This document shows positions 1-8,800 of a stretch of DNA of 11,885 nt, one piece after another. Each line of letters opens with the position of its first letter. Position 1 is the first letter of the stretch. The position numbers and the translations under genes were made by a program. This DNA is from Fimbriimonadaceae bacterium (GTDB lineage Bacteria > Armatimonadota > Fimbriimonadia > Fimbriimonadales > Fimbriimonadaceae), in assembly GCA_020849075.1 (NCBI GenBank), contig JADLGZ010000214.1, positions 1 to 11,885 of the forward strand. The letters run 5' to 3'. The notes under the pieces were generated by a model. The model saw only the letters and a program-made list of their open reading frames with translations, searched no databases and had not been told where the DNA came from.

Positions 1-2
1 AG

Positions 3-356
3 CACGAAGGGGTGTTGGCCGCCCTCGCGGAAATCGCGCGTTCTGAAAACACGACCGTGATGGCGTTGTTGCGCGAGGCGACTCGTGACTTGGTGAAGAG
101 GAAAGTGAGCAACCCGGCCCAGCTTGAGCGATTGCGCCAAGCGGTGTGGGAGAAAGCGCCCCGGATGCCTGCTCACTTCAAAACCGTGGCTCAAGTGGCC
201 CGATTCAAACGCGCGCAGCGCGAGTTCGACCAAGTGCTTCTCGACCTTGCGTTGGCGAGTCCACAAGCGATCCAGCAGCGCAACTCCGTCGTATCCCCGC
301 GCCGGACCATCCGATTGATCGACTTCGATCAAGCCCATGCCGCCGCTGCCGTCTGA
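3..356 (+). CDS. Ribbon-helix-helix-like DNA-binding protein, C-terminal part (putative antitoxin), 5' end outside window
   Basis: The reading frame is already open at the left edge, so the true start is probably upstream. A GTG at 12-14 could serve as a start, but it would remove the beta strand that a ribbon-helix-helix (RHH) fold needs. The first visible residues resemble the two helices of a CopG/Arc-type RHH domain: a LAEIARSENTT helix and turn followed by MALLREATRDLVKRK. The rest is a basic, mostly helical tail of about 80 residues that I do not recognise. The stop overlaps the next gene by 20 nt, so the two are probably cotranslated. By family knowledge, RHH proteins paired with a nucleotidyltransferase gene are usually antitoxins or autorepressors. 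That role is inferred from position and a partial domain, so confidence in the gene is higher than in its function. Confidence 0.6.
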   Translation, partial: HEGVLAALAEIARSENTTVMALLREATRDLVKRKVSNPAQLERLRQAVWEKAPRMPAHFKTVAQVARFKRAQREFDQVLLDLALASPQAIQQRNSVVSPRRTIRLIDFDQAHAAAAV

Positions 357-1068
357 CGCGGAGCCGCGACCACCGGAAGATTTTGCGCCACTTCTGGCGA
401 CCACAGAACCTGTGCTCTTGGTTGGCGGACAAGCCGTCAACCTTTGGGCTATGTATTATGAGGCGCGCACGGTCGACCTAGCCCCGTTTGTCTCGCGAGA
501 CGTGGATGTGCTTGGCGACCGCGCCACGCTGGAAGCACTTGGCAAACTCGCAGGAACCAAGCCGCAGTTTTTTCCGGTAAAGCCACCGACCAACGAAATC
601 GGCGTTGTCATTGCCAAAGATCAGCACGGGCTCCCGCTCCTCATCGAAGTGCTTCGCTACGTGCACGGCGTCAGTAACGAGGAGCTGTGCGACCCCGTTT
701 ATACCGTCGCGCTGGGCGAAACTCAGGTGCGCTTGCCAGGTCCGATTGCCCTCTTACAGGCAAAAATCGCCAACGTCGCCGACCTCTCCCAGGTCGGCCG
801 ACAAGACGCGCGTCATGTCGTGATCCTAGCCCAACTGCTCCCCGCCTACCTTGAGGAGCTTCAAAAAGCAGCAGTGGAAGGGCGCTTGGATGAACGTAAA
901 TTGATCGGCTTTCTTGAGCGATTGCTTGGCGTTGTGACCGCAACGAAGGCGAAGGCGGTGCTTAAACAACTACAGCTCGCGCCTCGCACGCTCTTCTCCG
1001 GCCTCGGCCACGATAAGCTATCGAAGCTTCAGGCGTTTATTGATAAACGACTGCCTCGCCAAGTGTAG
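337..1068 (+). CDS. Nucleotidyltransferase-fold protein (AbiEii/MNT-like, putative toxin partner)
   Basis: This 243-residue protein carries the hallmarks of the DNA polymerase beta-like nucleotidyltransferase fold. A glycine pair (G30-G31, in VLLVGGQAV) is followed about 25 residues later by S-R-D-V-D-V, with D55 and D57 as the expected metal-binding acids. A middle segment (LPLLIEVLRYVHGV) fits the third strand, and the C-terminal half is helical. AbiEii/MNT-type toxins and related proteins transfer nucleotides to RNA or protein; the substrate here is unknown. The ATG at 337 lies inside the preceding RHH-like gene, as expected of a coupled antitoxin-toxin pair. No good ribosome binding site is visible, which fits translational coupling. 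The helicase ATG follows 39 nt after the stop, so this gene may share its transcript. It could instead be a non-toxic substrate-binding member of the same fold. Confidence 0.7.
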   Translation: MPPLPSDAEPRPPEDFAPLLATTEPVLLVGGQAVNLWAMYYEARTVDLAPFVSRDVDVLGDRATLEALGKLAGTKPQFFPVKPPTNEIGVVIAKDQHGLPLLIEVLRYVHGVSNEELCDPVYTVALGETQVRLPGPIALLQAKIANVADLSQVGRQDARHVVILAQLLPAYLEELQKAAVEGRLDERKLIGFLERLLGVVTATKAKAVLKQLQLAPRTLFSGLGHDKLSKLQAFIDKRLPRQV

Positions 1069-1107
1069 TTGAATTGTAATTATACCAAATCAATCGCCCC
1101 GCCGAAT

Positions 1108-4100
1108 ATGCCACCCTCAAGCCCCTCCATCTCTTCTGGTATTCGCGACAACCACAATCGCGGAACGGTAGGTGATTTCTTGCGGGCAGAGCTCCGTGGT
1201 GGTGCCGACTTGGACATAGTCACCGCCTATTTCACGGTTTTTGCCTACGATAAACTAAAGACTCAGCTCGATAATCTCAGCAAAATCAGGCTTCTGTTTG
1301 GTGAAGCCGCTTTCATCAAGAACCTCGACCCCGAGCACAAAAATGGTGCCGCCTACGTTCTCCGAGACGACGGTCTCGCCCTCGCTTCCGGCCTCAGCCA
1401 ACGCCACATCGCCCAGGCCTGCGCCGCATGGATTCGCGACAAAGTCGAAGTCAGGTCCGTTACTCGCACCGGCTTTCTCCACGGCAAGATGTCTCACATC
1501 CGACGTGGCGAGGTTTCTTCAGCGATTGTCGGCAGCTCCAATTTCACCACGCGCGGGCTCGGTCTAGGTGCGGCAAACAACAACGTCGAACTCAACCTTG
1601 TCGTGGACGGCAACCGCGACCGCGCAGACTTGCGCCAGTGGTTCGATGAACTTTGGGACGACTCCTCGCGAGTAGAGGATGTCAAGCAGGCCGTCCTCGA
1701 ATTTCTTCTCCAAGTTTACCGCGACCAGTCCCCGCAGTTTGTTTACTACAAAACGCTCTTCGAACTCTTCCGCCGCTATATCGACGAAGGTCTCGAAATC
1801 GACGAAAACCTCCGTCGAATCCGTTTCCCAGACACGGAAATCTGGCAAGCGCTCTATTCGTTCCAACGCGACGGTGCCCGTTCCGCCATCAATAAGATCA
1901 AGCGCTACAATGGCTGCATCCTAGCCGACAGCGTTGGCTTGGGAAAAACTTACACCGCCCTCGCCGTCATCAAATACTTCGAGTTGCGCAACGAAAAGGT
2001 CCTCGTGCTTTGCCCGAAGAAACTCCGGCAAAACTGGACCATCTACCGACCGAGCAACGTTCTTTGTCCGTTCCCAAAGGATCGCTTCGGCTACCACGTG
2101 CTCTCCCACACCGACCTCGGTCGCGAATCCGGCGAGGCAGACGGCCATGAATTGGCCAACTTCAACTGGGGAGCCTACGACCTAATCGTCATCGATGAGT
2201 CCCACAATTTCCGGAACAACAAGCTCGCCACCCAGCGCCCCGGCGAACCCGAGAAACGCACCCGCTATCAACGCCTCATGGAGGACATCATTTCCAGCGG
2301 TGCGCACACCAAGGTTCTGCTTCTCTCCGCCACGCCGGTGAACAACCAGTTGGCCGACCTGCGCAATCAGATCTCTTTCATCGCCGGTGGCGATGTGGCG
2401 CGAGATTCGAACGCCGATTCCGCCTTCACCGAAAGTCTCGACATCGCCTCCGTTAAGGAAACGACGCGCCTCGCACAGACTCACTTCACGCGTTGGTCCG
2501 ACCCCAAACGGCCACCCGGTCAACGCAAGACCAGCGAACTCATCGCGTCCATCGGCGGCGACTTTTTCAAACTGCTCGACGGCCTTAGCATCGCCCGCTC
2601 CCGCCGACAGATCGCCAGTTACTACGCCAAGGAGATGGCCAAGCTCGGCGGCTTCCCCAAGCGCCCTCAGCCGCAGGCTCTCCATGCTCCGATCGATCTG
2701 AGGGACGGTTTCCTATCCTTCGAAGAACTCGACAAGGAGATCAGCGCCCTCCGCCTGGCACTTTATCACCCCACCAGTTTTCTGCGCGGTGATCTGCCCC
2801 CAGAGACCAAAGCGGCCTACGAGCGCAAGATCCTTGGCGGGTTCACCCAGGAGGGCCGCGAGAAAATTCTCATCTCCATGATGAAGGTGAATTTTCTCAA
2901 GCGCCTCGAAAGCTCGGTGGACTCGTTTCGCCTCACCCTCGAACGCACCATTGCGAAGATCGACACGCTCGAAAAGCGCATCACCGCGTTCGAACATCAC
3001 CTCGACGAAAATTCCGACCTCGACTTCGATTCGCTCACTCCCGACCAATTCGAAGACCCCGACTTTGACGGTGAGGACTTCACCATTGGCGGTCGCCGCC
3101 GCTTGCACCTCGGCCACCTCAAACTTCCCGAGTGGCTCAAAGCCGTGCGCAACGACCGCACCCAGCTTCAATTTCTACTGGAGAAAACGCAGTCCGTCAC
3201 TGCGAAGCGTGACGGCAAGCTCGCCGAACTCCGGCAGCTCATCGCTACGAAGGTTCGGCAGCCCACCGTCAACCGCGACGGCACACCCAACCGCAAGATC
3301 ATCGTCTTTACCGCCTTTGCCGACACCGCCCGCTACCTCCACGAGCACCTTGGTTCATGGGCTCGCACTGAACTCGGTATCCACGCCGCCCTCATCTGCG
3401 GCGACGGTGGCAACGCCACCTCTCTTGGGCGAACCGACTTCGACGACATCCTCACCAACTTCGCACCAATCGCCAAACGGCGCTCCGAGCAGGCCGCCAC
3501 GTTCTCCAATCAATGCGATGAAATCGACCTCCTCATCGCGACCGACTGCATCAGTGAGGGCCAAAATCTCCAGGACTGCGACCTGCTCGTTAACTACGAC
3601 ATTCACTGGAATCCCGTGCGCATCATCCAGCGTTTCGGTCGTATGGACCGCATCGGCTCGCGCAACGACTCCGTCCAACTCGTAAACTTTTGGCCCGTCG
3701 CCGACCTCGACCGCTACCTCGGCGTCAAACACCGCGTCGAGGCGCGCATGGCTCTCGTTGATCTTGCGGCGACCCAGACCGACAACCTTCTCGATACGAC
3801 TCAGCTCGAGGACCTCATCAAAGCCGATCTCCTTTTCCGCGACCGTCAGCTCAAGCGCCTCAAAGACGAGGTGCTCGACCTCGAAGACCTCGACGAATCC
3901 GTCTCCCTCGCCGACTTCTCCCTCGATGAATTCCGGCAGGACTTGATCAACTTTCTCCAGGCACACCGCGCCGAACTCGAACGCGCCCCGCTTGGCCTCT
4001 ACGCCGTGGTTCCCCCCGCAGCGGACATTCCCCTCGCTAAGCCCGGCATCATTTACTGCCTCCGTCAGAAAGATCAGGCCGCCACTCCGCAAGGCGAACG

Positions 4101-4473
4101 CATCAACCCCCTCGCGCCGCACTACCTCGTTTACGTGCATGACTCCGGCGAAGTGCGCCTCGCGTTCACTCAGGCGAAGACGGTGCTGAATCTTTTCCGC
4201 AGTCTCGCCCTCGGTCACGACGAGCCCTATGGCGAACTCTGCCGACTCTTCGATCGGGAGACCGACAACGGCTCCAACATGAGCAACCAATCGCGTCTCA
4301 TTGCCTCCGCCGTCCGGTCTATCACCGCCACCTTCCAGCAAAAGCTCGCCTCCGGCCTTCAAGGTCGTCGCGACTTCGTCCTGCCTCTCGCCGCAGATCA
4401 GCCCCAGGAGGACGAGGCGACCTTCGAGCTGGTCACCTGGCTGGTGCTGCTTTCGCCTGCCGGCAAACCCTGA
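1108..4473 (+). CDS. SNF2-family helicase with N-terminal phospholipase D-like nuclease domain (Hma-type defence helicase)
   Basis: The product is a large cytoplasmic DNA translocase of 1121 residues if read from this ATG. The N-terminal domain holds one phospholipase D-like motif: H125-x-K127, then G142-S-S-N145 followed by FTTRGL. The usual Asp after HxK is replaced by Arg, and only one motif is present. The superfamily 2 motor follows: motif I D-S-V-G-L-G-K-T with K280, motif II D363-E-S-H366, motif III S407-A-T-P, motif V ATDCISEGQNLQ, and motif VI Q841-R-F-G-R-M-D-R-I-G. Between the two RecA-like lobes lies a long insert with helical, coiled-coil-like and very acidic stretches (near 3010-3085). 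I chose the ATG at 1108; a TTG at 1069, directly after the upstream stop, would add 13 poorly conserved-looking residues. Similar PLD-helicases sit beside Eco57I-like methylases in defence islands. The likely role is to move along and perhaps cleave foreign DNA. Confidence 0.9.
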   Translation: MPPSSPSISSGIRDNHNRGTVGDFLRAELRGGADLDIVTAYFTVFAYDKLKTQLDNLSKIRLLFGEAAFIKNLDPEHKNGAAYVLRDDGLALASGLSQRHIAQACAAWIRDKVEVRSVTRTGFLHGKMSHIRRGEVSSAIVGSSNFTTRGLGLGAANNNVELNLVVDGNRDRADLRQWFDELWDDSSRVEDVKQAVLEFLLQVYRDQSPQFVYYKTLFELFRRYIDEGLEIDENLRRIRFPDTEIWQALYSFQRDGARSAINKIKRYNGCILADSVGLGKTYTALAVIKYFELRNEKVLVLCPKKLRQNWTIYRPSNVLCPFPKDRFGYHVLSHTDLGRESGEADGHELANFNWGAYDLIVIDESHNFRNNKLATQRPGEPEKRTRYQRLMEDIISSGAHTKVLLLSATPVNNQLADLRNQISFIAGGDVARDSNADSAFTESLDIASVKETTRLAQTHFTRWSDPKRPPGQRKTSELIASIGGDFFKLLDGLSIARSRRQIASYYAKEMAKLGGFPKRPQPQALHAPIDLRDGFLSFEELDKEISALRLALYHPTSFLRGDLPPETKAAYERKILGGFTQEGREKILISMMKVNFLKRLESSVDSFRLTLERTIAKIDTLEKRITAFEHHLDENSDLDFDSLTPDQFEDPDFDGEDFTIGGRRRLHLGHLKLPEWLKAVRNDRTQLQFLLEKTQSVTAKRDGKLAELRQLIATKVRQPTVNRDGTPNRKIIVFTAFADTARYLHEHLGSWARTELGIHAALICGDGGNATSLGRTDFDDILTNFAPIAKRRSEQAATFSNQCDEIDLLIATDCISEGQNLQDCDLLVNYDIHWNPVRIIQRFGRMDRIGSRNDSVQLVNFWPVADLDRYLGVKHRVEARMALVDLAATQTDNLLDTTQLEDLIKADLLFRDRQLKRLKDEVLDLEDLDESVSLADFSLDEFRQDLINFLQAHRAELERAPLGLYAVVPPAADIPLAKPGIIYCLRQKDQAATPQGERINPLAPHYLVYVHDSGEVRLAFTQAKTVLNLFRSLALGHDEPYGELCRLFDRETDNGSNMSNQSRLIASAVRSITATFQQKLASGLQGRRDFVLPLAADQPQEDEATFELVTWLVLLSPAGKP

Positions 4474-4478
4474 GCGCC

Positions 4479-5771
4479 ATGACCCCGCGCAAGAAACCCG
4501 CCCCGCCCGCCGCCCTTTACCCCGGCCTGGTCGGCGGCATCGGCGAACTGCTCGAAACCGTCCGCCGAGCCAGCGCGCGCTCGGTCAACGCCCTCATGAC
4601 GGCCACCTACTGGGAAATCGGCCGGCGGATCGTCGAGTTCGAGCAGGGCGGCGCGAAACGGGCGGGCTACGGCGAGGAATTGCTCAAGCGGCTGGCCGGG
4701 GATTTGACGGCCCGGTTCGGCCGGGGGTTTTCGGCGCCCAATCTCAACAAGTTCAAACAGCTCTACCTCGCTTACCCGCCGGCCCGGATTTTATCGACAG
4801 TGTCGATAAAATCGGCCGCGTCCCCAGTCCTCGGTCTCCTCAATACACCGCCCGGCCGGAAGAATTTATCGACACTGTCGATGGAATTGCCCGCTGCCAT
4901 CGAGATTGCCTCGATGGTGTCGAACGAATCGAACCCGACTCAAACCCAGAAGGCACCGGCACCAATTTCCCAGACCGTGTCTGGAAAATCGCTGGTCACG
5001 CCCATCGCCCTGGCCGATCTCGCCCGCGCCTTCCCCCTCCCTTGGTCCCACTATGTTCTGCTGATCGGGCGGAGCCGCTCGCCCGAGGCCTTCGCATTCT
5101 ACCACGCCGAGGCCCTGCGCGGCGGCTGGTCCGTCCGCCAGCTCGACCGGCAGATGGCCTCGCTGTTCTACGAGCGCGTCGCGCTTTCCAAGGGCAAGGC
5201 CGCCGTGCTGAGGAAGGGCGCCCGCCCGCAGCCGGCCGACGTCGTCAGCGTCGACGAGGAGGTCCGCCACCCGCTGGTCCTGGAATTCCTCGGCCTGCGC
5301 GACGAATATTCCGAGACCAACCTGGAGGATGCGCTCGTCCGGCACCTGGAGTCCTTCCTTTTGGAGCTGGGCAACGACTTCGCCTTCGTCGGCCGCCAGC
5401 GCAGGCTGCGCATCGACGACGAGTGGTATCGCGTGGACCTGCTCTTCTTCCACCGCCGCCTGCGCTGCCTGGTCATCTTTGATTTGAAACTCGGGCGTTT
5501 CACCCACGCCGACGCCGGGCAGATGAACCTCTACCTCAACTACGCCCGCGAGCACTGGGTACAGTCTGGCGAAAATCCTCCGGTGGGCATCATCCTCTGC
5601 TCCGGCCAGGGCGAGGCCTTGGTGCGCTACGCCACCGCAGCCCTGCCCAACAAACTTCTCGTCCGCGAATACCTGCTGGCGCTGCCAGACGAGAAGACCC
5701 TTGCTGCGGAGTTGCAGAAGACCCGCGCACAGTTGGAATCCCGCCGGCCGGCCCGAGGATCTACCCGCTAG
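4479..5771 (+). CDS. DUF1016/YhcG-family PDDEXK nuclease-like protein with palindromic-repeat linker
   Basis: This 430-residue protein has the two-part layout of the YhcG/DUF1016 family. The N-terminal helical domain (about 14-100) contains YWEIGRRIVEFEQ and NLNKFKQLYLAYP. A second part resumes near residue 180 with PWSHYVLLI, EAFAFY and WSVRQLDRQ. The C-terminal nuclease core shows a PD-(D/E)xK arrangement: E291, D320 in YRVDLLFF, then D335-L-K337 and Q348 in GQMNLYLNYA. Members in other bacteria are commonly about 350-380 residues. The extra length lies mostly in a linker (about 101-179) made of four in-frame palindromic units. The gene starts 5 nt after the helicase stop, so coupling is likely. 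The family is common next to restriction-modification genes, where it may act as an accessory nuclease; its target here is unknown. An overlapping open frame spanning 4301-5482 is a composition artefact. Confidence 0.9.
   Translation: MTPRKKPAPPAALYPGLVGGIGELLETVRRASARSVNALMTATYWEIGRRIVEFEQGGAKRAGYGEELLKRLAGDLTARFGRGFSAPNLNKFKQLYLAYPPARILSTVSIKSAASPVLGLLNTPPGRKNLSTLSMELPAAIEIASMVSNESNPTQTQKAPAPISQTVSGKSLVTPIALADLARAFPLPWSHYVLLIGRSRSPEAFAFYHAEALRGGWSVRQLDRQMASLFYERVALSKGKAAVLRKGARPQPADVVSVDEEVRHPLVLEFLGLRDEYSETNLEDALVRHLESFLLELGNDFAFVGRQRRLRIDDEWYRVDLLFFHRRLRCLVIFDLKLGRFTHADAGQMNLYLNYAREHWVQSGENPPVGIILCSGQGEALVRYATAALPNKLLVREYLLALPDEKTLAAELQKTRAQLESRRPARGSTR
4788..4812. repeat. Palindromic unit 1 inside the DUF1016 gene
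   Basis: A perfect inverted repeat has 12-bp arms (ATTTTATCGACA and its reverse complement) around a single central G. One further G-C pair (4787 with 4813) extends it. It lies in frame and encodes I104-LSTVSIK, followed by S112. It is the most perfect of four units in this linker and may be a recent copy. Confidence 0.9.
4863..4889. repeat. Palindromic unit 2 inside the DUF1016 gene
   Basis: This unit shares TTTATCGACA and TGTCGAT with unit 1, but its central base is C rather than G, as if inserted in the opposite orientation. The perfect core arms are 7 bp (ATCGACA and TGTCGAT), decaying outward. It is in the same codon phase as unit 1 and encodes N129-LSTLSMEL. Confidence 0.85.
4905..4931. 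repeat. Degenerate palindromic unit 3 inside the DUF1016 gene
   Basis: The codons read I143-ASMVSNES, which aligns with the nine-residue products of the other units in the same phase. The dyad survives only in part: TCGA on both sides of the same centre, plus ATT/AAT at the outer ends. It looks like an older, decayed copy. Confidence 0.6.
4965..4991. repeat. Diverged palindromic unit 4 inside the DUF1016 gene
   Basis: This unit encodes I163-SQTVSGKS in the same codon phase as the others. Its base sequence differs from unit 1 (CCAGAC/GTCTGG instead of ATCGAC/GTCGAT), yet it stays palindromic about the same centre. Ten of the twelve possible pairs match. Three inner pairs have changed on both sides together. 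Confidence 0.75.
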
Positions 5772-5833
5772 TCGATACCCACTTCGCGCCACAGCTTCGC
5801 CCTCTTCACTTCCCTTTCATCTTCACCTCCGGC

Positions 5834-8800
5834 ATGCCCTCCAACCCCGAACTCCTGAAACAGATCGGGACCGCCCTCGGCGCCTTCGATACCGCTCCGC
5901 TCCCCTCCGCCGCCCGCGACCTGCTTCGGACCCTGGGTTACGCCTCCGACCGCAGCCTGCCCATCGGCTCGGTGGACGCCTTCTGCCGCCAGTTCGACCC
6001 CGCCGGCCGCCTCGATCATCCCTCGGCGCTGAAAGCCGAGTGGAAATCCATCCACCTTCTCTTTCAGCTCACCGATCAGGAGCTCTCCCGGCAAAACCCG
6101 CTCTTCAAGGACACCACCGTCCAGCCGGGCCTCTTCCAATCCTACGTCTTCTTCGCCCTTGAGCTGAAGGGCGGCGACTACGCCCGCGGCAAGCTCACCG
6201 GCCTCGTCCGCCAGCTCAACCGCATCTTCCCAATGCCGGTCATGGTGCTCATCAAGCACCTCGCCGGCCGGCAGCCCGTCCTCTCCATCGCCGTCATCAA
6301 CCGCCGCCGCCATAAGCTGGATGCGGCCAAGGACGTCCTCGAAAAGGCCACTATCATTCGCGACATCTCGGTCGCCAGTCCCCATCGCGGCCACCTCGAC
6401 ATCCTCTCCTCGCTCGCGCTGCCGAATCTGGTCCACCCGCAGAAGAAGCCCATCACCGACTTCGACACCCTGCACGCCGCATGGGAGCAGATCTTCAACG
6501 TCGAGCTGCTCAACGAGCGCTTCTACCGTGAGCTGGCCAACTGGTATTTCTGGACCCTCCCGCAGGTCGAGTTCCCCGCCGACCTCGAGCCCGACGACGA
6601 GAAACGCCGCGCCACCGGCCTCATCCGCCTGCTCACACGCCTCATCTTCTGCTGGTTCCTCAAGGAAAAGGGCCTTATCCCCGAGAAACTTTTCCACCCC
6701 ACCGACCTTGCCAAACTACTCAAGGGTTTCGACTCTGAGAGTAAGACCAGCTCCACCTACTACCAGGCCATCCTGCAAAACCTCTTCTTCGCCACGCTCA
6801 ACCAGCGCATGGGCAGGGACAACAACGGGAAGTCATACCGCCGCTATATTACTCCGGGAGATTATCAGGGAAAGAATCGAGAGCATGGCATCACCAATCT
6901 CTTTCGCTACCCCGAGCTCTTTCAGACTTCTGATCTGGCCCCAGCACTGTTCGAGGACATCCCATTTCTAAACGGTGGACTATTTGAGTGTCTAGACCGC
7001 GAAGATCCATCCGATAAGAACCGGATGCTGCGACTGGATGGATTCACCACAAAAGGTGTTCGTCCCCAGGTTGCCGACCGCCTCTTCTTCGCTCATAAGC
7101 ATCAAGAAAATCTTTCCGGTAAGGACGCCTACAACGATCCGAAGCGAAAAGACGAAGAAGTTTCAGGCCTCATCCACATCCTGAACCGCTACAAGTTCAC
7201 CATCGTCGAGAACACCCCCATCGACCAGGAAATTGCCCTCGATCCCGAACTCCTCGGCAAGGTTTTCGAAAACCTCCTCGCCTCCTACAACGAGGAAACC
7301 AAGACCACCGCCCGCAAGCAAACCGGCTCCTTCTACACCCCGCGCCCCATCGTGGACTACATGGTGGACGAGTCGCTCAAGGCCCACCTCACCCGCGCCC
7401 TCGCGGAAAAGGCCCGCATGAAGGAACCCGACGCCCGCGCCGGCCTCGACCTCCTCTTCGCCTACACCGAGAAAGCCCACGCCTTCACCCCTGCCGAAGT
7501 CGCCACGCTCATCGCCGCCATCGATGCCCTGAAAATCCTCGATCCCGCCTGCGGCTCCGGCGCCTTCCCCATGGGCGTGCTCCACAAGCTCGTCTATATT
7601 CTCGGCAAGCTCGACCCCGACAACGAGCGCTGGAAGCAGACCCAGCTCGCCAAGCTTGACTCCGCTCCCATGCGCGAGGAACTCGAACGCGCCTTCGCCG
7701 ACAACAACGACGACTACGGCCGCAAGCTCTACCTCATCGAAAACTGCCTCTACGGCGTGGATATCCAGCCCATTGCCATCCAGATCACCAAGCTCCGTTT
7801 CTTCATCTCCCTCGTCTGCGACCAGAAGACCAACCGGAACAAGAAGGAAAACCACGGCATCCGCCCGCTGCCCAATCTGGAAACCAAATTCGTCGCCGCC
7901 GACACTCTCATCGGCCTGCCGGAAATGACTCAATCCTTGCTCGTCGATCCCCGCATCGGGCAGATCGAAAAGGAGATCGAAACGCTCTACCACGGCCATT
8001 TCTCAATCCAGCGCCGCGACCATAAGCTCAACTTACAGCGGAAAATCAAATCTCTCCGCCAGGATCTAGCGAAGTTGCTAGCCGAAAGTCTTATGGCGCC
8101 GAAAAAGGCCGAACACGTCGCAAAATGGGATGCCTTTGATCCGCAATCCACCGCGGATTTCTTTGACCCCCACTGGATGTTTGGCCGTTCATTAGCTACC
8201 GGATTCGACATCGTGCTCGGCAATCCGCCATATATTTCTGTTGAACGTTTTGCTGGGACGGCGATTCAGGAAATGTGGCAAGAGCGTTTTGAAACCTTTG
8301 CACAGCGCGGCGACATCTATTGTTTTTTCTATGAGCGGGGACTTGATCTGCTTCGAATCGATGGAACTTTGATCTATATCACTTCGAACAAATGGATGCG
8401 CACCAGTTACGGCAAGAAGCTGCGCTCCCTTTTCGCTACTAAGGTTCGCGTTTTAGGAGTGCTGGATTTCGGAATGGGGCAGAACTTCGGCGCAGCGACA
8501 ACTTACACATGTATCACATCTATCAGTAAAGAGCCTCCGCGCAATGGGGGGGAGGCCTTGCTCTGCTACGCCACAGAATCCGCTGAAGCGATTTCGAATC
8601 CCAAGGAATATTTTCTCCAGCATGCGGTTCCCCTAAAGCTCTCCGCGAGTGAGTGGGTTGTTATGTCCAACGAGCGCGCAAAATTAAAGGAACAGGTGGC
8701 TCGTGTTGGCAAACCACTCAGTCGATGGAACTTAGAGATTAGCAGCGGAATAAAAACCAGCCACAACGACGCGTTCATTGTCGATGCCGATAAATATAAA

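Noticed and set aside
3355..4362. Long open frame on the - strand opposite the helicase C-terminus (335 codons)
   Set aside because: It lies wholly opposite a well-supported coding region with clear helicase motifs. It is rich in Val, Glu and Gly, as expected from the complement of GC-rich codons, and has no recognisable domain.
1069..4473. TTG at 1069 as the helicase start
   Set aside because: The extra 13 residues (NCNYTKSIAPPN region) do not look like part of the domain, and an ATG at 1108 directly precedes the plausible N-terminus. Neither site has a strong ribosome binding site, so the choice is not certain.
4788..4889. Palindromes as operator or LexA-like sites or a terminator
   Set aside because: They lie mid-gene, in phase with the codons, in four related copies, with no T-run following and no promoter nearby. 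A repeat family is the simpler reading.
4788..4991. CRISPR array
   Set aside because: The units are unequally spaced, diverged, palindromic throughout and in a coding frame, with no uniform spacers and no cas genes.
4301..5482. Open frame of 393 codons on the + strand overlapping the DUF1016 gene
   Set aside because: The DUF1016 frame carries the family motifs. The overlapping frame is rich in Arg, Pro and Ala, and its FIDSVDKI-like repeats simply reflect the DNA palindromes read in another phase.
4866..6697. Two long - strand open frames (4866-5792 and 5768-6697)
   Set aside because: They are opposite the DUF1016 and methylase genes, have no recognisable domains, and are explained by high GC.
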